Of a stretch of 64,000 bases of DNA, positions 1-12,619 are shown piece by piece. Within the stretch, counting starts at the first letter, position 1. Each line of letters begins with the position of its first letter. The translations under genes and the position numbers were made by a program. The stretch is from Whitmania pigra (taxonomy: Eukaryota > Annelida > Clitellata > Hirudinida > Haemopidae). The stretch spans positions 382,001-446,000 of the forward strand of contig JAJTWR010000001.1 in NCBI GenBank assembly GCA_021613335.1, given 5' to 3'. The notes under the pieces are model-generated. The model searched no databases. It saw only the letters and a program-made list of their open reading frames with translations, and was not told the DNA's origin.

Positions 1-123
1 TAATTACTTATTGTATTTACCGGTACCATTGTTCAAATAAGCTTGCTGCTTACAACCGAATTTTTGAAGAATTATTCTTAATATTCAATTATTAAAAAGA
101 TTAAAAATGAATGACTTTCTCAG

Positions 124-1841
124 ACTCGGAAGCAAACACGACGGCCAAGACAACAACTGCGATCCAAATGACCATTACCTCATGTCACCTGTAATGTCAA
201 ACGCAAAGATCGAGAACAGGGACAGAATGTCAATTTGCACGATGAGACAAATTGTAGAAAAGGCTATGCAATTGCAAGGGTATGAAAATAAAAACTTTTT
301 TTTTAATTCCGAAAACTCTTGACATTATAATTAATTATTAAAAATATTCATAAACTTTGAAGTTTAAATACAATATGAATTACTAAGAATTCATTAAATT
401 TATTATCATCTTCTACAGTAAAAAATAGGCTTATAATGATGCTAAAATTTATGAGCAAATATATCTTATAAGGACAAACGAAAATTGCATGGATCCGTTA
501 AAGAAATCCAGTAAAAGAATGAACCTTGACCAATTATTTGATTCTCGTCCAGGCGCTCGATTCAGTGTCGATGAACAGTGCCAATTAAGATTTGGAAGTG
601 AATATAAATTCTGCTCGGTTAGAGCCATTATTTTTTTACCCACTATTTCCAATGGATTAAATATAGCCTTACGAGGCTAGTGTAAAAATTCACCAGCCCG
701 GAAAACTGAAATAACTGAACTAATTACCTAATTCATGCCTTGGACGACACGTAAACCATCTATTGCGATTATAGTTAACTATTGTTGAAGTGTTTCCGCA
801 AAAACGATTTGATTAAATGTATTCCGCTCTATCTATACAATTTATTTTTGCAACGTATGCATAATTTAATTTTAGGAAGGCGAAGACACTTGTTTGACGG
901 TATGCAATCAAATGAGATGTCTCAACACAAAAGACAACAGGTGCTATGGCGGATATCCAAAAGCCATGGATGGCACAACTTGCGGCAGTGGTAAATGGTG
1001 CGTGAGAGGTCAATGCGTTAATGGTAATCCGAACAGACTTGCTGGTAAAGGTAAACAATATTCTAATAGCCGTAATTAATAATTTAATTTCAATTTTTAA
1101 AAATTCGTAACGGAGTTTTCTGATGTTCTTTACTATTTTAAAGTTCGTTGCTGTTATTTATTGATAAAACTTTATTAACGTTTACGGGAGGAAATTAATA
1201 AATTTGAGAAAAAAATTGTTTACAAAATGTTTTCAATTATTTTTCAATTTTAACAATTTCTCAGAAATTTTACACTCATCTTGTTTGCCAAGCTTATCGC
1301 GCATACTTTATTATTGTATTTATTTTAAAGTTAATTTATTATACATTACAAATTATCCAAAATGTTTAAAGTTAATTTTTTGTTCAAGGCACTTGCATCT
1401 TCGGAGATAAAAGCGATTCATTCAGATTTAACGGAGTTTTAATGTCATGCAAAGATTTAAAAAACCAGCCAAGTGCGTGTGGCACTCAAGCGATACGAAA
1501 TTGGTGCTGTAAAACTTGCGAAGAAATTAAAAGTTAGCAATATTACATCTTTTCAAAACATTATATTTATAATTCACTATTTATGATTATTTCATTGATT
1601 TTAGCAAAGAGTCAATGTCAATATCTAATTTAGTAAATTTCCAATGTCTACATTGCAATATTTTATACCAGACACTGGATCACCAAACTGTCCATATGGA
1701 GACATAGGTATGCAGATACAGATGGGTAGCAGAATTTATGGCTGTGAATTGGTCTTCCAAAACCACGAGGCCTGTAATGAGCCCACCATTAATACAAACT
1801 GTTGTGATAGCTGCAATAAAGCCAGAATGGCTTTGAAATAA
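124..1841 (+). CDS. ADAMTS-like zinc metalloprotease, C-terminal part (5' partial)
   Basis: Secreted reprolysin-type (M12B) protease by family; only the end is in the window. Exons I rebuild by matching phases: 124-279, 473-617, 876-1044 (or 1050), 1389-1532, 1672-1841. The first starts after a pyrimidine-rich acceptor and opens with LGSKHDG, the end of the HExxHxxGxxHD zinc site plus the following residues of the catalytic domain; the HExxH part must lie upstream. Exon 2 has the DEQC..FG segment of the disintegrin-like region, and exon 3 has the Cys-rich ADAMTS signature (DGTTCGSGKWCVRGQCV). The last two exons each code a short six-Cys repeat ending CCKTC or CCDSC, resembling ShK-like repeats. 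I see no thrombospondin type-1 repeat (no WxxW with CSxTC). The stop TAA ends at 1841. An alternative last exon at 1605-1633 also fits in phase but ends after a few codons. Confidence 0.8.
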
Positions 1842-4205
1842 AACGCTGGAGGATGAAAAACGATAAAGAAATAAATTAATTATTAAATTTAATGATAAAT
1901 TAGACGTTCCTTACTGAATACAATCTTTTAACGAAGTTATGAATAAATAATTGCGCTATTAACGATAGAAATTGGAAAATGGTTACTGGTGTTAGCATTC
2001 GGTTCATTCATAAGGTTACCCAGAGAAATCTCGGACCCTTAGACACAGCCGCCACTTGTATTTAACTGATTTTATGAATGCCTTATTTATCCAGGTAGGA
2101 TGTAAAAGCACATTTTAATCGATCCACCATTTATACAGCGCCCCTATCCGCCCTGGCAGTGTAGGATGAATGGCGAACCGATTCGTAACTACTGTTACTA
2201 CCGCTAATCTGCATAACTCTCATCGCTTTGTTGTTTTTAATAGCTAAAGGAATATCAAAATAGAAGTCATTTTTAAAATTTTTTGGACGAGGATGTTTGA
2301 GCACTTGAGCCTTGGATTGTTGCTCGATCTGGTATCGGAACTCTGTCCAGAAGTCTTCAACGCTAAAACAATATCCAATCAAAACATTCCAGTTGATTGT
2401 GTGCAGGTATTGATTTAGGGTTGTAGTAATTTGCTCTGAGAAAGTCATAAGGTGCAACTTTAGAAAACTGATTGTATGACGAACTAGAAAGAGAGAAGGA
2501 CACATGGATGATGGGACACAGAACATCAAACTTAAGTATTGCCGATACCATCATTCCACCAGTTCCAAAGTTCATGAACAACAAGTTTTACTTCTTAAAA
2601 TCATTTTTAAAACTTCAAAATCACAGGTGCGTTTGGAGCAACTTCAGCTTATAATATGCACACTTGAAGGCATCTTAAATACGATTAACGACCCAAATTT
2701 TTCAAAAGGCTCTCAGGTCTCTCTCTCAAACTTGTTTACTATGCGGCGAAACGATTATTAGGAAGGATTATTTGGTGAAACATCGATTATGTCAAATTGT
2801 AAACTTTGTCGCCATCGACTACTTTGTCAAGAGCAACTTTCCACTGAGATCCCTGAGTACACGTTATTTTCGGTAAACGCCATCGTCCTTCAGGATTCTA
2901 GCTAAGTAAAATTGCTAATGCAGGGGAACCGGAAGTAACCAAAAAGAAGACTATTAAAGTAAAATAAATTGAAAAATACCAATTACTCGATTAAAGTTAT
3001 TTTATATGTTTAACGATTAATTAATCGATTAAATCCACAGTCCCTTTTTAAATGTTAGAAATTCAAATAAAACACCTACTTTGATATGTAAGAATATATT
3101 TCAATAAAAAGAATTGACTAGTTAAGCAATTAGATCCTTATTTATATTCTCGTAGTTAGATTGTTTCAAAGCAAAACACCACAATTCCGAATTCGCATTT
3201 CAACTATGAATAGCAACACACAAAATGGTGGTCTTTAAAAAATGATACTTGATTGTCATAAAGTTGACTGCAACTGTTTACAACTACTTAGTCTCTTTAA
3301 CTCACTGACTAATGTGGAAGTCAGAGACACCTAAATCTAATCATCAAGTAAAAAGAGCAAATTTTGTGATTCTAAACTCTCCGAAATGTTATTTTAGTCA
3401 TCTGTTGAAAATCTTCCGATTTAATGATATCTCCAAGTTTCAGAACCACTTAAAGACGCTAATAAACTCTATTCCTTTGTCGTCAATAAAGTTTATGTTA
3501 ATTATTAATTTATTAATTTATTAATAATAATGTTAATAAGCATTAAGATGGCGCAGACATGCACCTTTTTAAAATTTTAGAATTACGACAGGAGGACAAG
3601 ACAGCTCGTTTACCCAGTGCTTCATCTTTTTATCAAGTTTATCTTAAAAGCATTTTATTGCTACTTTATTATTTTAGTGCTATTACTTTAATTTTTTATT
3701 TATTTACAATGCGATTACAATTAAGCCTACAGTGTCTAAATGGGTCGCGACAGAAATATTTGCTGTTAAGGTATTTATTATTTATTTAATTTACTATTTT
3801 AATTATTTATTTTGATATTTGTTATTCAGATATTTTATTATTTTAACAAGATTTTACAAAGAATCTATTTTCCAAGTAGATTTTGAAGTTATTAGAATTG
3901 AATTAGAGTTATTAGAAAACCTAGACATATTTAAATTAAAGTTTCTTTAAGAAGGGGATTCAAGAACTGAAATATCAAGTTCAACATTAGATTTATTGTC
4001 GTTTAATTATTTTATTATTAGATACTGCATCGTATTTTTTCATTCTCACAAACGAAATTGTTTCCCAGTATGGAAAAAGGTGATAGTTCAAAAACCCTGA
4101 ATGCAAAGTTACCATATTTGTAATGTAAAACAGTAATGCAAAAAATTAAAATGTAAGTGATGGAACACATGTAAAAAAACAGGATCTCAAAAAAAAAATA
4201 TTTTA
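1842..4205. other. Intergenic, AT-rich, no recognisable gene
   Basis: I see no convincing exon. The open frames near 2131-2529 (-) and 2504-2761 (+) overlap each other, lack splice partners and match no family I know. A less AT-rich stretch at about 1990-2210 looks like an old repeat, but no second copy was found in this window. Confidence 0.4.
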
Positions 4206-5394
4206 TCAACTCTTGGTAACCTCTTTCCTCTTGCGGTCTGAAAGCAGAATCTCGGAAGTTGAAGCATTTTGATGTAAAAAGTAACGAGTGGTACTTGTTA
4301 GTCCATCATTGTAAGGAAAATTTCCAATAATCTGCGCGTTGAAATTAGTATCTATATTAAGGAACCCGGTATTAGGAAATCCTGGTTTCGATAAATGAGC
4401 AGCCAGCACAATTTGGCTTAAATCTATGGTGTTCACATTAAATCTGATAGCCATTGCAATGAGATATTGATCATATGCCCTTCTGCCAACGACAACATCT
4501 TTTATTGCTGTCCAGTTGAAAGTAGAATTTTCTCTGCTGACAAAAAAGTAATCGATGGCAAAAGTGCCTCTGAGGACACCTCTTTTAGCAAGTTCTGGAA
4601 GATTTGATTTGTTGAAATAATTTTCGTAAACCTCAAAATCCGTGTTGAAAAGACTTGAATTGAATTCATTCGTTTTATTAGTGGAAACTGAGGACAAGTT
4701 TCGAAATAGTTGAATATCAGTTCTTCGTCCAACCAAGAGAACATTGTTACTGAGTTTCTCTTTCAATATCGATTCCAAAAATTGCAAACTTCTTAAAAGC
4801 TCGTCAGTGAATAATAAATCACCTTGTAAAAATAAATGGTTTGCTGTAAATAAATTATTCGACAATTTGCACTTCTAATTAAATATATTAAATTCTGAAA
4901 CAGCATTGCAAATTTAACAAAAATAGCTTACCATTGGCATATCCATAAAAAGAAGCATTATACCTTTTAAAAACCTCCTCATACATTGGTTTCAAGTAAG
5001 GAGTTCCAAACGAATTGGCAAACTTAAGTGGCAAAACATCCCAACCCTTCTCTAATGCCGTTAAAACCAAAACATTTTCAGGATCCGTTCGACTGGTGTT
5101 GCCGAGTCTGCTGAGATTTGCAAACAGAACCGGTTTAATCGCCCCTCCAAACGAATTCCAATTTGAGATAATCAATCTATGAGCCAATCTGTGATGTTCT
5201 GAAGTCGCTTTGAAAGTTGTAAAAATGATCAAAGTAGGACTTGGAGACAAACTTTTTCGATTAGTTTTCGAGATGCCAGTTGTTATCTTGTGAAATGACA
5301 ATAGTTTATTTACGTGTTCCCCCTTTTGCCATACAATCAAACATATTATTAAGCATACATTTGAAATTATGATCGCAAAAATAATTCTTTTCAT
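4206..5394 (-). CDS. Type II membrane, glycosyltransferase-like protein (2 exons)
   Basis: Exons on the minus strand: 5394-4932 and 4822-4206, joined in phase 1 (donor GTAAGC, acceptor TTTTACAAG). Predicted 359 aa. Residues about 3-22 form a hydrophobic N-terminal signal anchor with a short cytosolic MKR, the layout of a Golgi type II enzyme. The lumenal part has a beta-strand start (PTLIIFTTF), an HRL..NW segment, and YGYANGDLLF exactly across the splice junction; a GDxLF turn of this kind is usual in nucleotide-sugar transferases. Further on come LVGRRT and DVVVGRRAYDQYLI. Several NxS/T sites are present. It belongs to a family of invertebrate proteins annotated as glycosyltransferase-like or uncharacterised; donor and acceptor sugars are unknown. 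Start chosen because ATG directly precedes the anchor. Confidence 0.75.
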
Positions 5395-5825
5395 ATTTTT
5401 AATTCGTTATCGGATTATGCTATTACACCCAAACGTTATACCTAGCTACATGGCTTTGCTTAAGATTCAGATATAAATATTAATGATGTGTGCCAATCCA
5501 CGATTCAGAGCAATCCGAATCAGCACACTTGTTAAGGTAATGTCGAAATTTATTAATGCGCGGATTTTTGGATCAGAGAATTTTGATTAATCTATAGCAG
5601 TGGTTGAAACTTGATTTTCCTAGAAGAATAAAATCACCACATAAACAAGTCTGTCACTAGTTCAGTTGAATCCGTAACATTATAACACCGAGTAAATATA
5701 ATTGATGATAATGATTGATGATGCAATGGAAGTTTGTTTAACATTAAATAAAAACAAAAGAGTTAAGTTTAAGTAAAATCAATAATTATTTTATTAATTA
5801 ATTGTTAATTTACTTGACAAATAAT

Positions 5826-5827
<2 letters not shown>
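5395..5827. other. Upstream flank of the 4.2-5.4 kb gene
   Basis: AT-rich spacer holding the presumed promoter of the minus-strand gene. No clear TATA box or other feature was recognised. Confidence 0.3.
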
Positions 5828-5912
<85 letters not shown>

Positions 5913-5931
5913 TATAATAATAATAATAATA

Positions 5932-5976
<45 letters not shown>
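5828..5976. repeat. (AAT)n microsatellite
   Basis: About 150 bp of near-perfect AAT units with two small interruptions. Reading frames of poly-Ile, poly-Leu or poly-Asn across it are artefacts of the repeat. Confidence 0.95.
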
Positions 5977-5979
<3 letters not shown>

Positions 5980-6603
5980 CAAATTTAGCAATGATAATTT
6001 TTTTCAAAAAAAATGTCTTAGTAATATTTAGTTACTGCTTGCATAATTAAATTCGAAATCATTTGATATTCTGTTGCCATTCATTTCGGTCCTCACATAC
6101 ATTAAATCTTTAGTGAACATTTCTCGTAATTTTCAAAAAAAATTAAATATGCCGGAACTAAGGGCGTCTTTTGAGATTTTTAAAAAAATTAATTTTTATT
6201 ACAATTGATGTTTTCGCAAACTTCTCGAATATTTTTTTAAAAACTTGTTGATAATCCAGGCAATCAGTACAGGCAAACTCTGCCCACAATTATCAAGTTT
6301 CAATGCAATTGCGATGCCATTGCAATCCTGTTGCACTGCAATTTACTGAGTCAGCGAGCTGGAGTAGCCAGGACAAGCCGAGGCAACACTGTTTAACAAA
6401 AATAATAATAAAACAAATTGCTTTATATCAATATCCTCTGCTGGAGGACGTAGTAAAACGAGAAATTGATGACTAGCCATAAAAATAGCAAGAGCTACAA
6501 CAAGCAGTTATCGTAGATACAAAATAAGTGTGGGTATGCGATTTTATTTACTGCGTAATAAACGAAGGATCATTAATAATTAATGCAAGCGTGATTGGCC
6601 TTG

Positions 6604-6700
6604 GGTAGTCCGGCGACAAAACAGCCCATAAAAACAGCCCCGTCAAACTAGCCAAGGCGACAAAGCAGCCCCGTTCAAAATAGCTCGAGATAACTTTAAA
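6604..6700. repeat. Relic of the 'cgacaaaatagccccgtca' MITE family
   Basis: Contains several degenerate copies of the CGACAAAATAGCCC / CCCCGTCAAA words that make up the intact inverted-repeat element at 38256-38436. Ends are not definable here. Confidence 0.5.
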
Positions 6701-7104
6701 AGAATTAATTTTTATGAGTTGAATACATTATCCGAAACTAATACCAAATTTAATTCAATATTAGTTTGAATGCTTTTATGCAACGTAGCAACATATGCTA
6801 TATAGAGCTAATATGTAAATGTTTTGACATTGTTATTCATTATTTTTTATTTTAATTATTATCAATTGTACAAATAAATTATTTAAAATTACTAAAATTG
6901 TTCTTTGATATTCCTGATTTTAGTATAGCATATATAGTAGCCAAACTCTGAAAGAGAAAGTTGTTTTTGTAACAAAATTTCCTGTTCCTTTCCAATCCAA
7001 GTGTTCAGGTATTGGTATTAAGGATCTCATCAAAATTCAAAATTTAAAGAAATAATCATTCAAGAATTTAATTTTTGAATTGTTCTTCGAAACTACCGAA
7101 TGTA

Positions 7105-8994
7105 ATGGATGAATATTCGCTTGAAATTTGCATCATCTGTATGAAATACATGAACGATCCAAGAATATTACCTTGTGCTCATAGTTTTTGTCTGCAATGT
7201 TTGGAATCTTCAAAGGTATCAAATGACTCATCAAATTGTCCGAAATGTCAGATGGATTTTGAAATTCCACAAGGAGGATTAAAAGATTTGAAAAAGAATG
7301 AGTTCATTGAACAACTGAATAATCTTAAACAAGACGGTATCAATTGTGACAGTTGCAAAGTAGCTCAAGCAATTAAATTCTGTGTTGATTGTTCTTTCAA
7401 TTACTGTTCAACCTGTTTGGAGCACCATGCAAGGATTCCAATTGCAAGGAATCACCAGTTGCAACCAGCAACGTCAGCAAAAGTTGAAATTAACATCAAC
7501 AAATATTCAAATTGTGATGAACATTCAGAGCTGATGACTTTAGTTTGCAAAAATTGCAAGATTGTTGTATGCAGCCATTGTTTTTCTTTGAATCACAAAA
7601 ACCATCACTGCATTCATTTATCTGATTACTTTGATTCTTCAAAATTCAAATTTGAAGAAAATTTGAAAATTAAAGAAGGAACTATAGCGAATGTCATTAA
7701 AAATATGAAAAGTTCCGAAAACATGATGCATGACAATGAATTGAAAGCTTCAAATCTGAAAAAAGAAATTCAACAAAGAGGTGAAGATGCAAAGAAAATG
7801 ATTGATTCCATTGTTGCTGCAATCAATCAAAACATTGATGAAGAATTGAAACAATACCATCATGACGCTGATAAAGTTTTGAAGAATTTGGAAAACATGG
7901 AAAGAGATTTGAAGGAGCAGATTGAAATATTGAAGCATCAACTAGAGAGCTTAAGTTATGCAAATGTGACTGAAATAGGATTTAATACTGTGTTCCAATC
8001 TGAAACTGTTCCAAATTATTCTGAAGAGTTTTGCACATCATTTTATTTCGATGACGACCTGAAGAAAGTTGAAAAGATTTTTGTAAATCCTCAGATAAGA
8101 CGTTGGTATAACTTTTCCAAATTGCTTAAATCTCTGATTGTTTATAAACTTGAATTATTTCACATTTGTTGAACATTTACAATTATTTGATAATTTCCAG
8201 CACCTTCAATGAGTTTGGTGCAAGAGGAAACCCTTAAAGGCACTATTGAGTTGATTACTTCATGCGAAGGTGAATTGCATGGCTTGAAGAGGCTTAAGAA
8301 TGGTTCACTTGGGATTTGGAAGAAGAAATCTAAAAATTCTAAAGATAATACGAATGTCAAATTTAATAAGAAGTTATTTGGAATTGGCAATCTGCTAGTG
8401 ATTGATGGCAAGTTCTTCATATCTGGCATTTCTGAAATCGGTCATAAATATATTTTAAATGTTCTCGAAAAAGCTGGCAACTGGGAGTTATTTAAAATTT
8501 TTGAACATCCTCCAATAAAGTCTGAGAAAATCATGCCAAGAATGTCGAAATCCATTTGTGGAAATATTCTTGTTAACATGTCTCGTAAAATATTACTTTT
8601 ATCTAGTAAAGGTGCTGTCATGAAAAAAATCAAAGTTTCATTTCATATTCAAGATGTCTTGCAACTTGATGAAGAAAGCTATGCTGTCTGTGGTACTGAT
8701 GAAGTTTACATAATTGATGATAAGGCCAATATTCTTGTTAAGCATTTGTATCATACTTTTTTTGATGAGCCTAGGTGTAACATTGTAACATTGCTTCGTT
8801 TGGCAAAAGATAAGCATGGTAATATTTATGTTTATGATTCTGCTGCCTGTAAACTGTTCATTTCTGATCACCGCCTCAGAATCAAATCGACTTTTGATGT
8901 GACAAGTTGCTTGCGTGAGATTGTTTACGATGAAATAAGAAATGTTTTAATGATTTCATGTGAGAACCATTCATTGATAACTTATGCTTTATAA
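7105..8994 (+). CDS. TRIM-type protein: RING, two B-boxes, coiled coil, NHL-like propeller
   Basis: Likely E3 ubiquitin ligase of the TRIM class. Exon 1 is 7105-8101 and exon 2 is 8201-8994; the 99-nt intron uses donor GTTGGT and acceptor AATTTCCAG and keeps phase. Predicted 596 aa. The N-terminus has a C3HC4 RING (CIICMKYMNDPRILPCAHSF, then CPKC). Next is a B-box1-like Cys/His segment (CDSCKVAQAIKFCVDC), then B-box2 (CDEH...CKNCKIVVCSHC...H), a long coiled coil at about residues 180-290, and a C-terminal region of repeated beta-strand segments (VLQLDEESYAVCGTDEVYII, DKHGNIYVYD) like TRIM2/3/56-type beta-propellers. I use the first ATG before the RING; in-frame TTG codons upstream are unlikely starts. 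The donor is weak, so a frameshift instead of an intron is the alternative. Confidence 0.8.
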
Positions 8995-9688
8995 ATCTCT
9001 GGACATTGCTGTTAGTTTTTTTTTAAGTAGCATTTAGTAAGCTAAATTTGCTTTGACAATTAATTTTGTTTTTTTTTGGTTTTGATTTTGAGGTGCTTGC
9101 TTGCATTGCAGTGCATTGTGATCATGAACACATTTCCATAGTTAATTGATTTCTTTGATGTTATATAATTAATTTTGATGTGCACGGGATATAATGAAAA
9201 TGGATTTTTGTTTGATAATAGAAGATGCTTTGAATATCTCTTTTTTTTGGTTCTGGAGTTTGTCAAGGTGAAATTTCCTGCTTTTGAACTTATAAATTAT
9301 GAGTCATCCACTGACATTTCCTAGCTGTCTATGTAATTTGAATACAGCCAGGGTCGGACTTAAAAAACCGGCACAGGAAATTTGGTCATGTCAGCCCACT
9401 TCATCATTAGTTTCATATAAATTTTTTCAATTATTTAATATTTTAATTATTTTTAATTTAATTTAATTTTTATATGTGACTCTTTAGGTTCTATAATTAT
9501 TTCATATCAAATAATGAAATTTTAAAGTTCAAAAACACTACTTTAAGTTGCAAGAATCTTTTTATTTATTACACGTTCAAATTCGTAATTATGTAAAACA
9601 ACTTTAAACAGTTAAATAACTCCTACTTTTAACAACTTAAACATAAGAAACGTTAGAGTCTAAAATTTCTATTCACTTTTAATAAGTA
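8995..9688. other. 3' flank of the TRIM-type gene
   Basis: AT-rich spacer; nothing recognisable. Confidence 0.3.
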
Positions 9689-9898
9689 CTACAGCTTTTT
9701 CATCGTTCCACTAGTCGGTGATAAAACATCGATCATTTCATTGTTATTGATTCTTGGAAGAAGGTCCTTCTCACAAGACATCAGCATGAATGATTGTAAA
9801 GTTGACTGGCTCAGAAAATTTCTTAATATTTTCAAAATGTATTTCAATTTTAAAAACGACCTCTCACAAGCAACTTGTGATGAGGATAATGTCAACAC
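9689..9898 (-). pseudogene. hAT transposase C-terminal (dimerisation) fragment
   Basis: About 69 codons on the minus strand read SSSQVACERSFLKLKYIL, then LMSCEKDLLPRI and NNEMIDVL. This is the hATC dimerisation motif (SxxxxERxFSxLKxIK and LM..E) of hAT or ZMYM-like transposases. No upstream catalytic part is present, so it is a relic. It may belong to the same family as the hAT fragment at 39.1-39.7 kb. Confidence 0.75.
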
Positions 9899-10321
9899 AA
9901 ATTTTTAAGCCAGATACAAATTTGAATAAACAAGACTATGCAAATTAAACTTCTGGAGAACAAAATAGCGACAAACAATACATTTTTTGCAAGATTTTCA
10001 TTTATTTCTGAAAATGATATATAATGTTATTGTAATATTAATGAATTAAAAGCAATTCTTCTAGTGGTTTATTTTTTAAGACAAATAAAACCAAATAATT
10101 CATTGCACTTAGACGGTAAACATTATTTGATCAAATATCTCGACAGTTCTAATCATTGCATAAATGCTCAAAAACTTTCCAAGTTCTTAATGATATTATT
10201 GTTCATAGTATTAATGTTAATAGGATCAGATCTAATAAACTCAATCAATTTTTGAAAACTTTTCGCATTAAACTATTCAAAAAAAAAGGTAAGATATCAA
10301 AAGGTTTTAAAAAAAATGAAT

Positions 10322-10465
10322 ACACCTGACCTGTATGAAGTTGAACAATTTTGGAAAAATATACTGGAAAATGATTTAAATCACGACTTCGAAGCAAATT
10401 GGATAGAAATTGATAAATCAACATTTAAGGAAATGAGGAGTTCGGAATGGAAAAAGTGGAAATGA
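10322..10465 (+). pseudogene. Short LINE-like relic
   Basis: A 47-codon open stretch contains VEQFWKNILEND and NWIEIDKS, resembling the linker before the reverse transcriptase of some non-LTR elements (FWxxIWExxxxHNxxAEWI). The frame ends in a stop and nothing else of the element is recognisable. Assignment is by eye only. Confidence 0.4.
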
Positions 10466-11099
10466 ATGAAACGGCAAAAGTGACCAAATTGACGCATAAC
10501 ATGTCGGAAAACATCTGGAGTTGTTGATGAATCTTCAGTCAACATACAGGTGAATTTTATAATAAGATGGCATCGGGCGATTGTTACAAAATTATTGCAA
10601 AGATAATAAAAAAGATATCTGTATGACGGTTAATTGATTATAATTATTAATTAAAATATCTATTTACGTAAATAATTGAATTATGGTATTTCATTGTTAT
10701 TGTTATTATTATTTTTATAATTATTATTATTATTATTTTATTATTATTATTATAGTTGTTGTTATTGTTCTTAGCATGTCAATCCATTGAAAATAATAAT
10801 GTTGTTCCTGAAAATGAAACGTGAAGGGCCTGTGTTTTCAATTTAATGCAACACAAGATAGAAACTCTAAGTGGAAAGAATCAAATTAGTTATTTGTATA
10901 ATAAAAGGATGCCTCAATTAAATATATTATTTGTAAATATTTTAAATACACTTCATAATTTTTTTGAAAAGTATTTGAATCTGCAAGCCTCCACATGATG
11001 AATTCTTTATATCAATACCAAATGAGGGCTTTCTTGAGAATGATGCATCCTCATTCAGAATGCAGCCATTCATCATACCCAATGCATCTGCGGCGATAG

Positions 11100-11285
11100 T
11101 ACATCACTGCAATAAATTATTGCAAATCCATTGTTTGAATCACTTATCCCCAAATTGACTTTTGCTTTTTAATGACTTTCCTAATTCCAGATTTGTTTCC
11201 TTTTTTCAAATATTTGTTATAAAAGTATGAGAACATTGTGGCACAATTATATTTTTAGACCATTTTACATTTTTACATTTATACA
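11100..11285 (+). promoter_or_regulatory. Promoter and 5' UTR of lectin gene L1
   Basis: TATAAAA at 11218-11224, 68 bp before the ATG. The word TTGCAAATCCATTGTTT, shared by the promoters of all ten lectin genes, lies upstream. The usual GCATGATCGATATTC block of the family is diverged or absent. Confidence 0.6.
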
Positions 11286-12619
11286 ATGATTTTCAGCGCA
11301 TTATTAATAACATTACTCGGTTGCAACATCATGAATATTTCAGAATGTAATATCAGAAGCACATTTCAGATAACACTCGATTGTTACGGCAAACCAGGAT
11401 GTGCTTTGGACCTTCCATCTTCAGTTGAAACAGGAGTAAAAACCAAAATCTGGTGTGCAGTGATTTGCAAGATCCAGAAGAAGTGCACGAGCTTCAATTA
11501 CTTGGAAAATAATAAAACATGTCAGTTGTTTCAATTCCTTCCCTTCAAGATCACGTCCTATCCTAAATGTTACAACTACTATGTGAGTTGTAGTTTCATT
11601 TGCAGATTTTGACAAATTTGTACTTTAAAATGTTCTTTCGAAAATAAATAAATAAAATAAACTGAAAAGAGTTACATTGTTACATTGATTTCTTCTTTAT
11701 AGAGGCCTTCAAGGATCGTCTTGCCAAGTAAATTTAGTTTTGCAGCGAATTATTTACTTATTAAGAAGAAAAAAGATTTATAATATAATCATTTACTTTA
11801 AAGAATATTTTTACTAGTTTAAATAAATTATTAATTTCGAATTTCAGCGAATGGAAATCTTGCCTTAAAAAGAGAAACATGTCAAAGTTCAACATATGAA
11901 GGTTCTATGGGCAAGCTTTCGTCATGGATGGCAGTGGATGATTTGTTTGGAACCGATGTTTTTAAGGCACAATGTGCTCAAACTAACGATCCTAACGGAG
12001 GAGAGAACTGGTTCATGGTGGATTTGAGGCAAACTGTTGGCGTCAGTCTTGTCCGCTTTTTGACGTTTACAGCAAATTGTAAGTTTTATAGTTAAATATT
12101 AATTACGTTGCATAACTGAGATGATTTGGAATGTCACTGTTCATCTTTAGAAGTTTAAATACTCTAAAAATAGTTCTGAATCTATTTGTGACTCAAATAT
12201 AAAGTAATTTCTATAATGAATTAGGACACTCAGGCTTTCGAAAGGTAATCGAAACTACAAAACATTCGGATATTTAAATTAAATAGCTAAATATCATTAA
12301 AGAAAAAATTATAAAATGATTATTGATGAAGAACTTATAATTAAAAAACGCTTTTCAAGATGTCAATCTCCAGAGATACTTCAGCCTGATCATTGGTCTC
12401 GCCAATGATTCTTGGCTCGTAAAGAGACCAGTAAGAAACACCTATCTTTTGTGTGGAATCTACCGTCAAATACCGAGTTCTGGTTCCTGGATTGAAGTCA
12501 GTTGTTCCACCAATAGAGCACAACCAGCGAGATACGTCATTGTCCAACAAACTCCACTCAGTGGACATCGTGTGTCCTCCGGTGGATACATGAGTCTGTG
12601 TGAAGTTCAGGTCTTTTAA
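11286..12619 (+). CDS. PAN + fucolectin-like secreted protein, copy L1 (type A)
   Basis: Exons 11286-11582 (phase 0 end), 11703-11727 (25 nt), 11848-12078, 12360-12619; 270 aa predicted. Residues 1-20 form a signal peptide. Exon 1 codes a PAN/apple-like domain (CYGKPGCALDLP ... WCAVIC ... CTSFNY ... TCQLF ... PKCYNYY). The micro-exon adds RPSRIVLP. Exons 3 and 4 code one fucolectin-like (F-type/discoidin-fold) domain: NLALKRETCQSS, WMAVDD, ENWFMVDLRQTVGVSLVRF, then YVIVQQTP and the typical end LCEVQVF. Exon 3 is of the GTD type while intron 3 and exon 4 resemble the STS-type copies L6, L7, L8 and L10, so L1 is a mosaic. All splice sites are GT..AG. Likely secreted and disulfide-rich; the ligand is unknown. 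Confidence 0.82.

Noticed and set aside
894..1079. Independent small protein
   Set aside because: It is the Cys-rich exon of the ADAMTS-like gene (exon 876-1044) and reads past a donor site.
2131..2529. 132-codon minus-strand frame
   Set aside because: No domain, no splice context, overlapped by an equally long plus-strand frame; probably chance in a repeat-like stretch.
3312..3789. Two AT-rich open frames of 70-76 codons
   Set aside because: Low-complexity hydrophobic text as expected from AT-rich DNA; no splice or homology support.
5794..6050. Poly-Leu, poly-Ile and poly-Asn frames on both strands
   Set aside because: They lie entirely in an (AAT)n microsatellite; the same applies to 47680-48312.
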